Position numbers and translations under genes: made by a program | The notes under the pieces: generated by a model | What the model saw: only the letters and a program-made list of their open reading frames with translations | Told to the model about the DNA's origin: nothing | Database searches by the model: none | Assembly (NCBI RefSeq): GCF_006491645.1 | Contig: NZ_VDCZ01000011.1 | Location: forward strand, 1-64,000 | DNA: 64,000 nucleotides | Direction: 5' to 3' | From: Flavobacterium profundi | Lineage (GTDB): Bacteria; Bacteroidota; Bacteroidia; Flavobacteriales; Flavobacteriaceae | In this document: positions 19,334 through 28,889 of the stretch, piece after piece | Layout of the letters: every line of letters starts with the position of its first letter | Numbering within the stretch: position 1 is the stretch's first letter

Positions 19334-20776
19334 ATGCTTAATCGAATTGCTTTAAATACTTTTAAATTTATCATGCTTCCTCTAATTGTTCTTTCTGAGA
19401 ACAGTTGTGATGACAAAAATTATCCTTATTATCCACCACCTACAGAAGAAAATGTAAATGCAAAATTTTATTTAACCACACCTAGTAAATCTAGCCTTAT
19501 TAGTCTACAAAGTAGTGGCATTCAACCCTTAACACAAAATAACAATTTTACCATTACAGTTTCTGAAAACACTACGTATCAAACGATGGATGGTTTTGGC
19601 TATTCCTTAACTGGTGGAAGTGCTCAATTAATTAATACTATGTCTCCATCTGCTAAAAATGACTTATTAGAAGAACTTTTTGGAACTGGAGAAAATAGTA
19701 TAGGTGTTAGTTATTTGAGAATTAGTATAGGGGCTTCCGATTTGGATGCCTCTGTATTCTCTTACAACGATTTGCCAAGCGGACAAACAGATGTAAATTT
19801 AGATCAGTTTTCTATTGCTCCAGATCTAAATAACCTAATTCCTGTTTTAACTCAAATTAAAGCAATTAATCCCAATATTAAAATCTTAGGTTCTCCATGG
19901 TCTGCTCCTACTTGGATGAAAACCAATCAAGCTACAATAGGTGGTGAATTGCAAACTAATTATTATGCAACTTATGCCAATTATTTTGTGAAATACATTC
20001 AGGCAATGCAAGCGAATGGCATTACAATTGACGCTATAACGATTCAAAATGAACCCGAAAATCCATACAACAATCCGAGTATGGTAATGACAGCACCGCA
20101 ACAAGCTGATTTTATCAAAAATCACCTTGGACCTGCCTTTGCTTCAAATAATATTACCACAAAAATCATCCTTTTTGACCACAATCTAGACCATCCTAAT
20201 TATCCAATTTCAATTTTAGATGATGCTGCAGCCAAAAATTTTGTTGACGGTTCAGCCTTTCATTTGTATGCTGGCCAAATTGATAATATGAGTCAGGTTC
20301 ACAATGCGCATCCAGATAAAAATGTATATTTTACAGAACAATGGATTCAAGCTCCTGGCAACTTTGCAGCTGATATTAAATGGCACTTTAGAGAATTAAT
20401 GATTGGTGCACCACGCAATTGGAGTAAAACGGTATTGCAATGGAATTTAGCCGCAGATCCTACTAATAATCCTCATACACCAGGTGGTTGTACTGAATGT
20501 CTTGGAGCCATTACAATTGATGGGAATACTTATGAAAGAAATCCTGCTTATTACATTATTGCACACAGTTCTAAATTTGTACCCACAGGCTCTGTTAGAA
20601 TTCAATCGAACTACTCAATTGAATTGCCCAATGTAGCTTACAAAACTCCTGACAATAAAATTGTAGTTGTCGTTTTAAATAATACAGACACACAAAAATC
20701 TTTTAATATAAATGTTTCAACTGAACCTATAACTACTGTTCTACCTGCTGGAGCAGTTGCTACATATGTTTGGTAA
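19334..20776 (+). CDS. GH30 glycoside hydrolase, beta-1,6-glucanase-like
   Basis: This 480-residue exported enzyme has the GH30 (beta/alpha)8 plus beta-sandwich architecture. The opening TYQTMDGFGYSLTGGSAQLI resembles the GH30_3 beta-1,6-glucanase type rather than the glucocerebrosidase type. Acid/base Glu240 is in IQNEPEN and the nucleophile Glu335 in YFTEQW. PWSAPTWMKTN is another family motif. The N-terminus (LPLIVLSENSC) is an export signal that may be lipidated, but the lipobox is weak. The subfamily is inferred from pattern. It would cut beta-1,6 linkages in a branched glucan. Confidence 0.85.
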   Translation: MLNRIALNTFKFIMLPLIVLSENSCDDKNYPYYPPPTEENVNAKFYLTTPSKSSLISLQSSGIQPLTQNNNFTITVSENTTYQTMDGFGYSLTGGSAQLINTMSPSAKNDLLEELFGTGENSIGVSYLRISIGASDLDASVFSYNDLPSGQTDVNLDQFSIAPDLNNLIPVLTQIKAINPNIKILGSPWSAPTWMKTNQATIGGELQTNYYATYANYFVKYIQAMQANGITIDAITIQNEPENPYNNPSMVMTAPQQADFIKNHLGPAFASNNITTKIILFDHNLDHPNYPISILDDAAAKNFVDGSAFHLYAGQIDNMSQVHNAHPDKNVYFTEQWIQAPGNFAADIKWHFRELMIGAPRNWSKTVLQWNLAADPTNNPHTPGGCTECLGAITIDGNTYERNPAYYIIAHSSKFVPTGSVRIQSNYSIELPNVAYKTPDNKIVVVVLNNTDTQKSFNINVSTEPITTVLPAGAVATYVW

Positions 20777-20777
20777 A

Positions 20778-22277
20778 ATGAAAATACAAATGAAAAAAAC
20801 ACACTTATTACTATTTGCCCTATTTAATTTAATTACAAATTCTTGCCAACAATCTAATTCATCTAGTACTGAAAAAGTCTCTGTAATTGAAAAACAAGAA
20901 ATAAAGAAAACGACTATAGAAAAAGCTCAAATATATACTACAGCTGAAAATACAACTTTGCGATTACGTTTATCAGACACAAAAAGTTTTGGAGCAACGC
21001 AACAACCTAAAGAAATCGAAACTTTTATTACTGTAAATGATGCTGTAGAATTTCAAACTTTTTTAGGAATTGGCGGTGCTATTACGGATGCTTCTGCTGA
21101 AGTATTTGCCAAACTTAGTAAAGACAAACAACAAGAGTTTTTAAATGCCTATTTTAGTCAAAACGGAAACAATTACAATATTATTCGTACCAATATGAAT
21201 AGTTGTGATTTTAGTACTACAAGTTATACTTATATTCAAGATAACGATGAAGAATTGAATAGTTTTTCAATTGCAGTAGACAAGCAGTTTAAAATTCCTT
21301 TAATAAAAAGTGCACAAAAATTAATTGGCAAAGATTTGGTTTTCTATTTCAGTCCTTGGAGTCCTCCAGCATTTATGAAAAGTAACCAAAACATGCTTCA
21401 AGGCGGACAATTATTACCCAAATATTATGCTTCTTGGGCAACTTATTATACTAAATTTATTAAGGCATATGAGCAAGAAGGTATTCCTGTTTGGGGACTT
21501 ACCATTCAAAATGAACCAATGGCTACACAAACATGGGAATCTTGTATTTATACTGCTGAAGAAGAAAGAGATTTCTTAAAGAATCATTTAGGACCTACTA
21601 TGGTAAAAGAAGGTTTTCAAGAAAAGAAAATTATTGTTTGGGATCATAATCGGGATTTAATGGTGCATCGAGCAAACACCATTTTTGAAGATCAAGAAGC
21701 TGCTAAATATGTTTGGGGAATGGGTTTTCATTGGTACGAGACTTGGACAGGAGCCGAACCAAAATTTGACAATGTGAAAACTGTGAATGAATCCTATCCA
21801 ACAAAAAATCTTTTATTTACAGAAGGTTGCAAAGAAGTTTTTAATGCAACAGAGTATCAAAAATGGAGTCATGGAGAAAAGTATGGTAAAGCCATGATTA
21901 ACGATTTTAATAATGGAACTGTAGGTTGGACAGATTGGAATATACTATTAGATGAACATGGTGGTCCAAATCATGTAGGAAATTTTTGCTTTGCGCCTAT
22001 TCATGCGGATTTAAGTAAAAACGAATTAATTTATACACCATCCTATTATTATATTGGTCATTTTTCAAAATTCATTCAACCCAATGCCAAAAGAATAAGT
22101 ACAGCAACTAGCAGAAGTTCTTTAGAAAGTACTTCTTTTAAAAATCCAAATGGACAAATTGTAACGGTAGTAATGAATTCAACCAATGCACCAATTACGT
22201 ATAAATTAATACTACAAAATAAAGAAATCAGTATTGAAATTCCTGCTCATGCGATTCAATCAATCATAAGTGAATAA
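20778..22277 (+). CDS. GH30 glycoside hydrolase, glucosylceramidase-like, lipoprotein
   Basis: The ATG at 20778 lies one base after the stop of the preceding GH30 gene; 20790 (MKKTHLLL) is equally good and gives a tidier lipoprotein signal with LITNSC. The catalytic domain begins QTFLGIGGAITDASAEVF, the glucocerebrosidase-type GH30 signature, and has PWSPPAFMKSN, acid/base Glu246 in IQNEPM and nucleophile Glu349 in LFTEGC (numbered from 20778). A Ser/Thr-rich linker follows the signal. It differs clearly from its neighbour, so the two probably act on different beta-glucoside linkages rather than being a recent duplication. Confidence 0.88.
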   Translation: MKIQMKKTHLLLFALFNLITNSCQQSNSSSTEKVSVIEKQEIKKTTIEKAQIYTTAENTTLRLRLSDTKSFGATQQPKEIETFITVNDAVEFQTFLGIGGAITDASAEVFAKLSKDKQQEFLNAYFSQNGNNYNIIRTNMNSCDFSTTSYTYIQDNDEELNSFSIAVDKQFKIPLIKSAQKLIGKDLVFYFSPWSPPAFMKSNQNMLQGGQLLPKYYASWATYYTKFIKAYEQEGIPVWGLTIQNEPMATQTWESCIYTAEEERDFLKNHLGPTMVKEGFQEKKIIVWDHNRDLMVHRANTIFEDQEAAKYVWGMGFHWYETWTGAEPKFDNVKTVNESYPTKNLLFTEGCKEVFNATEYQKWSHGEKYGKAMINDFNNGTVGWTDWNILLDEHGGPNHVGNFCFAPIHADLSKNELIYTPSYYYIGHFSKFIQPNAKRISTATSRSSLESTSFKNPNGQIVTVVMNSTNAPITYKLILQNKEISIEIPAHAIQSIISE

Positions 22278-22422
22278 ACTAATAGATAAATAAAAATATC
22301 GTTTAATTAAATTAGAACAATGCATTACTCCAAGAAATCTATTATTTAATACTATAAGACATATACTAGTCAATTGTCGCTTTTTTAATAGATCAAAACA
22401 AAAATTAATTCAAAACAAATAC

Positions 22423-24315
22423 ATGAAAACATTAAAAAATAGGAAGGCAATTTGGCTTAGTATACTCTTATTGTGTACAGCCATAAATTATGGACAGCGT
22501 TTAACTGTTTCAGCTACAGGAAGTAAAATTTTAAAAGAGGGTAACCCTATTACACTCAGAGGAGTTAATTTTGGCAATTGGCTTTTGTGGGAAGGCTACA
22601 TGATGAATTTAGACCAAAACGGTATAAAATCCCATACTCAAATACGAGCCGGTTTAAAAGATTTATTAGGCAATAATGAATCAAAAATTCAAAACTTTGA
22701 AACCAATTGGAGAAACAATTATATTACAAATGCTGATTTCGCAAGAGTAAAAGAATTAGGTTATAACGTAATCCGAATTCCGTATCATTATAATATGTTT
22801 TGGAATAGCAGTTCTAATACGGTTAAAAATGATGGTTTTGTTTGGCTAGATAAAGCGGTTAATTGGGCAAGTGCCAATAATATTTATGTAATTTTATGTA
22901 TGCATGCTGCTCCTGGCTATCAAAATCCAGATCATCATTCCGACAATCCAGGAACTAATGTTGGTTTCTGGGGAAATAATTGGGCCAATGTAGAAATCGC
23001 TAAAAAAGTTTGGAAACACATTGCTAATCACTACAAAAACTATGCAGGAAACGAATGGATTGCAGGTTATGATTTACTAAACGAACCTAAATTAGACATT
23101 CAATCAGAAAAATATAAACTGAAACTAGCTTACAAAGAAATGACTGCTCAAATACGTTCTGAAGACAGCAATCATTTAATCTTTGCAGAAGGAAATTATT
23201 ATTCTAGCGACTTTTATGACATGCAAGAACGTTGGGACAATAACTTAGTTTTTTCGAATCATTATTATGGCTCTCAAGGGGAAAGCAATCCCAATCCAAG
23301 TTTAACAACCATAAAAAATTTGGCAAACAATTTAAACATTCCTTTATGGACAGGAGAATTTGGAGAAAATACAGCTACATGGGTAAAAACAGCTCGAATC
23401 GATTATGATACACAAAATGTAGGTTGGGCTTTTTGGGCATGGAAAAGACAAAATACAGACCGTTCTATTTATTCCTTTAATAGTACCTCTGGATGGGACA
23501 CCATAACCAATTATCTTAAATATGGAGGTACAAAACCTTCTGCCTACAATACTGAATCTTGGTTAAATGGCTTGGTTAACAATATAAAATTAACGAACAC
23601 TACTTATAGAAATGCCTTACAAGATTTACTAATTCCTTCAAAACCATTAAATCAAACCGTTTGGCTACGCAACAGCAATCAATATGTGTGTTCCAATAAT
23701 GGTGTGGGGCCCATTACTGCAGATCGTACTAATGTTAGTTTATGGGAAAAATTTACTGTTGTAAATGCTGGCGATGGTAAAATAGCGCTTAAAGGCAACA
23801 ACGGAAAATATGTTAATTCTCAAAATGGTGCTACTACTATGACATGTTCAAGCAATGCCATTGCGGGTTGGGAGGCATTTGAATGGATTGAAATCAACGG
23901 ACAAATAGCTCTAAAAGGACTCAATGGCAAATTTGTTAGTTCGGAAGGTGGTTCTGGCTCAGGAATGAATTGCAATCGAGAAACTGTTTCGGGTTGGGAA
24001 GCTTTTGATTGGTCAACTACTTCTGCTTCAAGAATGGAAGAAATACATACAGTAGTAAAAGAAGAAACTTACACTTCTTCTCAAATAGTACTTTATCCAA
24101 ATCCTGCTACTGAAACCATTTCTTTTCAATACAGCAAAAAAATGAGTAACCCTACAGTAACTATTTACAATGGATTCGGACAAAAAATTCTTTCTTTACA
24201 ACCAGCTATAAATGAATCTATAAATATAAGTTCCCTTCCTTCTGGAGTTTATTTTTTTAAGATAAACGATACAATCACCAAGTATGAAGAAACGATTCCA
24301 TTTATAAAAAAATAA
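22423..24315 (+). CDS. T9SS-exported GH5-family beta-glucanase with beta-trefoil-like module
   Basis: A signal peptide (LSILLLCTAINYGQ) precedes a GH5 domain with LRGVNFGNWLLWEGYM, typical of exo-1,3-beta-glucanase-like GH5 enzymes. Acid/base Glu221 is in LLNEPK and nucleophile Glu312 in WTGEFGEN. Residues about 415-535 hold two similar repeats (GKIALKGNNGKYVNS and GQIALKGLNGKFVSS, each followed by GWEAFEW/GWEAFDW), a fascin-like beta-trefoil pattern, perhaps sugar binding. A type A T9SS sorting domain ends the protein (LYPNPATETISF to GVYFFKIND). A 145-base gap separates it from the GH30 gene, so it may have its own promoter. Confidence 0.88.
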   Translation: MKTLKNRKAIWLSILLLCTAINYGQRLTVSATGSKILKEGNPITLRGVNFGNWLLWEGYMMNLDQNGIKSHTQIRAGLKDLLGNNESKIQNFETNWRNNYITNADFARVKELGYNVIRIPYHYNMFWNSSSNTVKNDGFVWLDKAVNWASANNIYVILCMHAAPGYQNPDHHSDNPGTNVGFWGNNWANVEIAKKVWKHIANHYKNYAGNEWIAGYDLLNEPKLDIQSEKYKLKLAYKEMTAQIRSEDSNHLIFAEGNYYSSDFYDMQERWDNNLVFSNHYYGSQGESNPNPSLTTIKNLANNLNIPLWTGEFGENTATWVKTARIDYDTQNVGWAFWAWKRQNTDRSIYSFNSTSGWDTITNYLKYGGTKPSAYNTESWLNGLVNNIKLTNTTYRNALQDLLIPSKPLNQTVWLRNSNQYVCSNNGVGPITADRTNVSLWEKFTVVNAGDGKIALKGNNGKYVNSQNGATTMTCSSNAIAGWEAFEWIEINGQIALKGLNGKFVSSEGGSGSGMNCNRETVSGWEAFDWSTTSASRMEEIHTVVKEETYTSSQIVLYPNPATETISFQYSKKMSNPTVTIYNGFGQKILSLQPAINESINISSLPSGVYFFKINDTITKYEETIPFIKK

Positions 24316-24333
24316 ATTTAAATTAGAATAAAA

Positions 24334-24357
24334 AGAGCACCAAAAGTGCTCTTTTTT
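24334..24357 (+). terminator. Intrinsic terminator after the PUL
   Basis: AGAGCAC (24334-24340) and GTGCTCT (24346-24352) form a perfect stem with a CAAAA loop, followed by six Ts. It closes the PUL and separates it from the regulator cassettes. Confidence 0.88.
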
Positions 24358-24381
24358 ATTTTAAAGAAACATTTTAAAGAA

Positions 24382-24441
24382 TGTAACCTTAAAAATGTTA
24401 CAAATCAATAATTGAAAAAGTAACGATTAAAAGTATAATTG
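24382..24441 (+). promoter_or_regulatory. Putative autoregulatory operator and promoter of hybrid regulator 1
   Basis: GTAAC (24383-24387) and GTTAC (24397-24401) form an inverted pair with a 9-base spacer; a further GTAAC lies at 24420-24424. TATAATTG (24434-24441), one change from TAnnTTTG, starts 37 bases after the GTTAC. The same layout precedes the other two regulator genes. Confidence 0.6.
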
Positions 24442-24468
24442 TATAAATTTACTTTATAATTATTTTCG

Positions 24469-27261
24469 ATGAAAAATTGGATTTCAATAGTACTCTGTTT
24501 AATTGTAATGAATGGCTTTTCACAACAAAAATCCATTTCACTTTTAGAGTATAAAATTCAAAATGAAACATCGGAACAAGTAAAAGGAAATGCATATTAT
24601 CAATTAGCTGAAATTTACTTCACAAAGAGTCAGTTAGATAGCGCATATCATTATGCAACTAAAAGTTGGAAAGTCTTCGAATCTCAAAAAAAAGATTCTT
24701 TATCATTTCTAACGACACAACTATTAGTTCAGATAACATCTAAAACACACCAAAACGAGAATACGTATTACTTAAAACGTATTGAAGAAAAAGCTCAAAA
24801 AATATCCAATAAGAAAATGGTTAGCCAAGTATTCATGGAGTTAGGAACCTATTTCTATAGTATTCAAAAGGATGATTTAGCGATGCAATTTCGCTTAAAA
24901 GCAGATGAAATTAACACGGCTTACCAAATTAAAAATCGAACAGTGGTTTCTAATTTAACCGGAATCGCTCAATTATTAATTTTCTCAAAAAAAACATCCA
25001 ATTCAAGAAATTTTGACAGAGCAGAAAAGTATGTTATAAAAGCGTTACAAATAGCAGAAGAAATACAAAATGATACCGCAATAGGTGCTGTATATGAAAA
25101 ATATGCACATTTACAAGCGATTAAAGAAGAATATGATGTAGCCAAAAAATATCTTTTTAAAGGTTTAAAAGCATCACAAAATGTTAAAGATACACTTCGA
25201 GAATCAAGTATTTATTTAAGTTTGGCAAGAGTTCAAGAAGCTAAAAAACAAAAAGATTCTGCTTTATTCTACTATCAAAAAAGGATTGCAATACTTTCAA
25301 CCTCAACACAAAAAAAAGAATTAGGATTTGCTTATCTTAATATGGGTGATTTTCTTTTAGAAGAAGAACATTTTCCTGAAGCAGTAGTAGCTTTGGAAAG
25401 GGCTCGAAATATTTTCAACCAAAAGGTCGATCAAAGAAATGAATTGGAAATCAAAACCTTAAAAACATTAGCAAAAGCCTATTCAAAAAACAACCAACCC
25501 ATACAAGCTTATGCTACCTTGTCTTTAGCGACAAAAAAGAATGACAGCACCCTAATTGCTCAAAATGATGCACAAGTGTTAGAATTAGAAACGAAATATC
25601 AAACTGAAAAAAAAGAACAAGCCATTCAACTTCTCGCTACAGAAAACAAACTGGAAAAAAACAAACTATATGTGGTAGTAACTTTGATGTTATTGTTGCT
25701 AATTTCAGCATTATTTCTAGGGTATCATTATAATAATAAAATTAAAACAGCTCAAAAAATTCAAGAACTTAACGAATTAAAATCAATTTTTTTTACCAAT
25801 ATTTCTCATGAATTCAGAACGCCTTTAACCCTCATAAAAAGTCCTTTGCAAAGCCTGCAAAAAGAGATCACTAAGAAAAACCAACTGGATAAATTACAGT
25901 TAATTGATCAAAATTCGAATCGAATGCTGGAATTAATCAATCAATTATTAGCACTCTCAAAAATTGATTCTGGCAATCTTAAATTACTTTTGAAAAAAGG
26001 AATTGTTATTGATTTCCTCCAAAATGTAATCGCACCCTTTCGCTTTGAAGCAAATGAAAATAATAAAATATTTGAAGTTCGTTTTACAGAAAATAGAAAC
26101 GCTTATTATTTTGATAAGGATGTGTTGGAAAAAATACTCAGCAATTTATTATCAAATGCTTTCAAATATACATCAGAAAAAGATACTATAATTTTTGAAG
26201 CAATAATTAATGATGCTGTTTTAACACTAATTGTTTCTAACACAGGAACCCAAATTAATGAAGAAGATTTGCCGCAATTATTTGAACGGTTTTATCAAAA
26301 AAAAGAAACTAATGCGGGTTTTGGTATTGGTTTAGCCTTGGTAAAAGAACTAGTCGATCTATATCAAGGTACCATACATGCACAGGTTCACAAAGACACT
26401 TTAACGTTCCAAGTTGCCTTACCTTTACAGAAAGAACATCACCACGCAGTTCTTATTGAAGAAAAAGAAATTTCACTTCGTCCTCACGAAAATTCTACCG
26501 AATCTAATGTTCCTTTACTTCTAATTGTAGAAGATAATGCAGACATTAGAAACTTACTTATTTCCGTTTTACAGGATTCTTATACTATTTTGGAAGCTAA
26601 AGATGGTATGGAAGGCTTAGAAATTGCTGAAAAAGAAATTCCAGATTGTATTATTTCTGACATTATGATGCCTAAATTAAACGGTTATGAATTGACACAA
26701 CAAATAAAATCAAATGAATTAACTTCATTTATACCTGTAATCTTATTAACTGCAGATGCTTCAGAAAAATCTCAACTTCAAGGTATAAAAAGTGCAGCAG
26801 ATGCTTTTTTAACCAAACCTTTTCATAATGAAATTTTAAGAGAAACAATAACTCAAATCCTACAAGAACGCAAAAAATTACAAGAACGTTATCGTCAAGA
26901 ATTAATTTTAAAACCTACAGAAATTGTTGTGGATTCTTATGATGAAAAATTCATTGCTCGTTTGGAAATAATTTTAGATAAGAATTTATCAAATCCTGAT
27001 TTTACAACTGAAATTTTCGCAAACGAAGCCAACATAAGTCGCATGCAATTGCATCGAAAATTAAAATCTTTGTTTGGTGTTTCCGCAACTGAATTCATTA
27101 GAAATGAGCGTTTAAAACTAGCTTATCAACTGCTTCAAAAACCTAACGTGACGGTTTCTGAAGTTGCTTATGCAGTAGGGTTTAATGAGATCACTTATTT
27201 TTCAAAATGCTTTAAAGATTATTTTTCAGTTCCACCATCTTCCATTCAAAAACAGCCTTAG
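24469..27261 (+). CDS. TPR-type hybrid two-component regulator 1 (kinase-receiver-AraC)
   Basis: In this 930-residue protein a signal peptide is followed by a periplasmic TPR-like helical sensor (about 25-385). A transmembrane helix near 400-420 and a histidine kinase follow, with phosphoacceptor His in ISHEFRTPLTLIKSP (about 446), N box LSNLLSNAFKYTSE and GFGIGLALVKELVD. A receiver domain has its phosphorylated Asp in IISDIMMPKLNGYE (about 729). The AraC-type HTH carries SRMQLHRKLKSLFGVSATEF (about 858-877). The sensor lacks the two-component propeller typical of glycan-sensing HTCS proteins. It is paralogous to the proteins at 30303 and 37611, and I infer it activates the 27407-30173 cluster. 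Confidence 0.93.
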   Translation: MKNWISIVLCLIVMNGFSQQKSISLLEYKIQNETSEQVKGNAYYQLAEIYFTKSQLDSAYHYATKSWKVFESQKKDSLSFLTTQLLVQITSKTHQNENTYYLKRIEEKAQKISNKKMVSQVFMELGTYFYSIQKDDLAMQFRLKADEINTAYQIKNRTVVSNLTGIAQLLIFSKKTSNSRNFDRAEKYVIKALQIAEEIQNDTAIGAVYEKYAHLQAIKEEYDVAKKYLFKGLKASQNVKDTLRESSIYLSLARVQEAKKQKDSALFYYQKRIAILSTSTQKKELGFAYLNMGDFLLEEEHFPEAVVALERARNIFNQKVDQRNELEIKTLKTLAKAYSKNNQPIQAYATLSLATKKNDSTLIAQNDAQVLELETKYQTEKKEQAIQLLATENKLEKNKLYVVVTLMLLLLISALFLGYHYNNKIKTAQKIQELNELKSIFFTNISHEFRTPLTLIKSPLQSLQKEITKKNQLDKLQLIDQNSNRMLELINQLLALSKIDSGNLKLLLKKGIVIDFLQNVIAPFRFEANENNKIFEVRFTENRNAYYFDKDVLEKILSNLLSNAFKYTSEKDTIIFEAIINDAVLTLIVSNTGTQINEEDLPQLFERFYQKKETNAGFGIGLALVKELVDLYQGTIHAQVHKDTLTFQVALPLQKEHHHAVLIEEKEISLRPHENSTESNVPLLLIVEDNADIRNLLISVLQDSYTILEAKDGMEGLEIAEKEIPDCIISDIMMPKLNGYELTQQIKSNELTSFIPVILLTADASEKSQLQGIKSAADAFLTKPFHNEILRETITQILQERKKLQERYRQELILKPTEIVVDSYDEKFIARLEIILDKNLSNPDFTTEIFANEANISRMQLHRKLKSLFGVSATEFIRNERLKLAYQLLQKPNVTVSEVAYAVGFNEITYFSKCFKDYFSVPPSSIQKQP

Positions 27262-27311
27262 TTCATTCTTTTAATTTTTTTAAAAAGCATGAATTTCTTT
27301 TTTACAAAGCA

Positions 27312-27389
27312 GTAACATTACTATGTTACATCTATTCATGCTTTTGTTACATCTGTTCATTCATAAGTTTAGTATTGGGTTTACCTTTG
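27312..27389 (+). promoter_or_regulatory. Operator and promoter of target cluster 1
   Basis: Two near-identical 16-mers, TGTTACATCTATTCAT (from 27324) and TGTTACATCTGTTCAT (from 27345), are exactly 21 bp apart. GTAAC at 27312-27316 forms an inverted pair with the first GTTAC (27325). A perfect -7 box, TACCTTTG (27382-27389), starts 36 bases after the second GTTAC (27346). The second repeat therefore covers the -33 region, as expected for an activator. Confidence 0.75.
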
Positions 27390-27406
27390 AGTGAAATCAA
27401 TTAGCA

Positions 27407-27562
27407 ATGTCGAAAAAGAGAAAATATTATTTTGAAGGACATTTAGAAAATCTTCCTTCTCAAAAGATTTATCTCAACATCAATAACCTTGAAAAAGGCA
27501 GGTACGAATTGCAAATTATTCACAAAAATAAAATCGTAAAAAAAACAACTTTTAAAAAATGA
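27407..27562 (+). CDS. Tiny basic protein 1 (51 aa), T9SS-CTD-like
   Basis: This short frame begins MSKKRKYYFEGHLENLPSQK and continues through IYLNINNLEKGRYELQIIHK to a Lys-rich end. Two close relatives occur at 33225 and 43511, with the shared core IPS-KI-LNIN-LEKG-YEL-IIHKNK, which shows the frame is under selection. It has no signal peptide or membrane segment. The pattern LNINNLEKGRYELQII...VKKTTF resembles the last strands of type A T9SS sorting domains such as INISSLPSGVYFFKI in the nearby GH5 enzyme. It is the first gene after the operator and lies four bases before a lipoprotein gene. Function unknown. Confidence 0.85.
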   Translation: MSKKRKYYFEGHLENLPSQKIYLNINNLEKGRYELQIIHKNKIVKKTTFKK

Positions 27563-27566
27563 AACT

Positions 27567-28055
27567 ATGAAAAAAATGAAAACCATATTGCTAATTATGT
27601 GTTACTTAGCAATATCTTGTAATTCAGATGATGACACAACAACTACTTCAATTGTAGATTTAAAAGCAGATGAAATCACCTATGAAATGGTTTCTCAAAC
27701 CTCTGCTACAACTGGAGAAGTGAGAATTAGAGGGCATATAAAAAATGTAGGGAATGCCAATTTCAATTCTTCTTTAGGGCAACAAGTTGCTTATTTAATT
27801 GAACGCCCTTTAGGCACAACTACTGAAACGGTTATGGCAACTGCTAACCTTCCAGCAGTGATAAATGTAGACCAAGAAATCACGTTTAGCTATACTAGAA
27901 ATTGGGACACAACTATCGAATTTCAAAATGATATTATTTTAAGAATTAGTTATGATCCCGATATTTTTATAGATGGTAATCTTACTAATGATGATGCTAA
28001 CATGAATAATAATACTTTGGTATTACAAGGAAATACAATTAACTCTTTATTTTAA
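27567..28055 (+). CDS. Small lipoprotein with CARDB-like beta domain
   Basis: The lipoprotein signal LIMCYLAISC is followed by NSDDDTTTT, an Asp/Thr-rich tether common to surface lipoproteins of this phylum. The remaining 135 residues look like one Ig-like CARDB domain: GEVRIRGHIKNVGNANFNSS, VAYLIERPLGTTTETVM, DQEITFSYTRNWDTT and a final NNNTLVLQG. Such domains mediate adhesion or protein contacts. It is second in target cluster 1. The domain assignment is from pattern only. Confidence 0.7.
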   Translation: MKKMKTILLIMCYLAISCNSDDDTTTTSIVDLKADEITYEMVSQTSATTGEVRIRGHIKNVGNANFNSSLGQQVAYLIERPLGTTTETVMATANLPAVINVDQEITFSYTRNWDTTIEFQNDIILRISYDPDIFIDGNLTNDDANMNNNTLVLQGNTINSLF

Positions 28056-28060
28056 AAATC

Positions 28061-28804
28061 ATGAAAAATACAGTAACTCGTTTCGCAATAATGATACTTT
28101 CTGTAATAACTATCTGCTGCAATAATGATGATGAAAGTTCGCAAGTTGTTACCTTATCTCAAAGAGAAGCACTGCTTGCCCTTTACAATGCTAACCCTGG
28201 AAACACTTTAGGATGGGATACAAATGCTACTGAAATAGCTTCATGGGAACATGTAGGTGTAAACAGTGAAGGAAAAGTCACAAGTTTAAACTTAATAGAC
28301 AAAGGATTAACAACAATACCTGCTGCTATTGGGTTTCTAACAGAACTTACTTATTTAGAACTGAGAAATAATGCCATAGAGCAACTTCCAACAGAAATTG
28401 GGAATCTAAAAAAAGTCACTTATTTAGGATTAAACAATAATCATTTTACAAGTTTACCCACTACTCTTTCTCAGATGGAAAATTTAGATCGCTTATTTGT
28501 CTATAATAATAGTTTAAGCACCATTCCTGCTGAAATAGGTCAATTAAACACTTTAACGCGATTGGATTTTGGAGCCAATACAATTACAGCAATTCCTTCT
28601 AGTATAGGACAATTAACCCAATTAGATTATCTCAGTTTCTATTCTAATTCGCTAACCCAAGTTCCCTCGCAATTGAGCAATCTAACCCATTTAACAACTT
28701 TAGATGTTTCCGATAATTTTATCACTACTATTCCACAAAGTGTTTGTGATTTAGAAACAACGGGGACTACCATCATTAAAGATGCAACAACTACTTGTAA
28801 TTAA
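28061..28804 (+). CDS. Leucine-rich-repeat lipoprotein
   Basis: A lipoprotein signal (LSVITICC) is followed by NNDDES. A short cap contains LLALYNANPGNTLGWDTNAT, as in bacterial and plant LRR N-caps. About seven LRRs of 23 residues follow, with the motif L..L.L.NN.I..LP.EIG.L, for example LTYLELRNNAIEQLPTEIGN. The final SVCDLETTGTTIIKDATTTC pairs Cys residues as a C-cap. Surface LRR lipoproteins commonly bind proteins or host/environment ligands. It follows the CARDB-like gene by five bases. Confidence 0.88.
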   Translation: MKNTVTRFAIMILSVITICCNNDDESSQVVTLSQREALLALYNANPGNTLGWDTNATEIASWEHVGVNSEGKVTSLNLIDKGLTTIPAAIGFLTELTYLELRNNAIEQLPTEIGNLKKVTYLGLNNNHFTSLPTTLSQMENLDRLFVYNNSLSTIPAEIGQLNTLTRLDFGANTITAIPSSIGQLTQLDYLSFYSNSLTQVPSQLSNLTHLTTLDVSDNFITTIPQSVCDLETTGTTIIKDATTTCN

Positions 28805-28889
28805 CTCTAAAATGACATAAAAAATGGATTGTATTTTTAATTTACCTATTTCTAATTACTAATAAATCGTTTATTTAAAAAAATACGTT

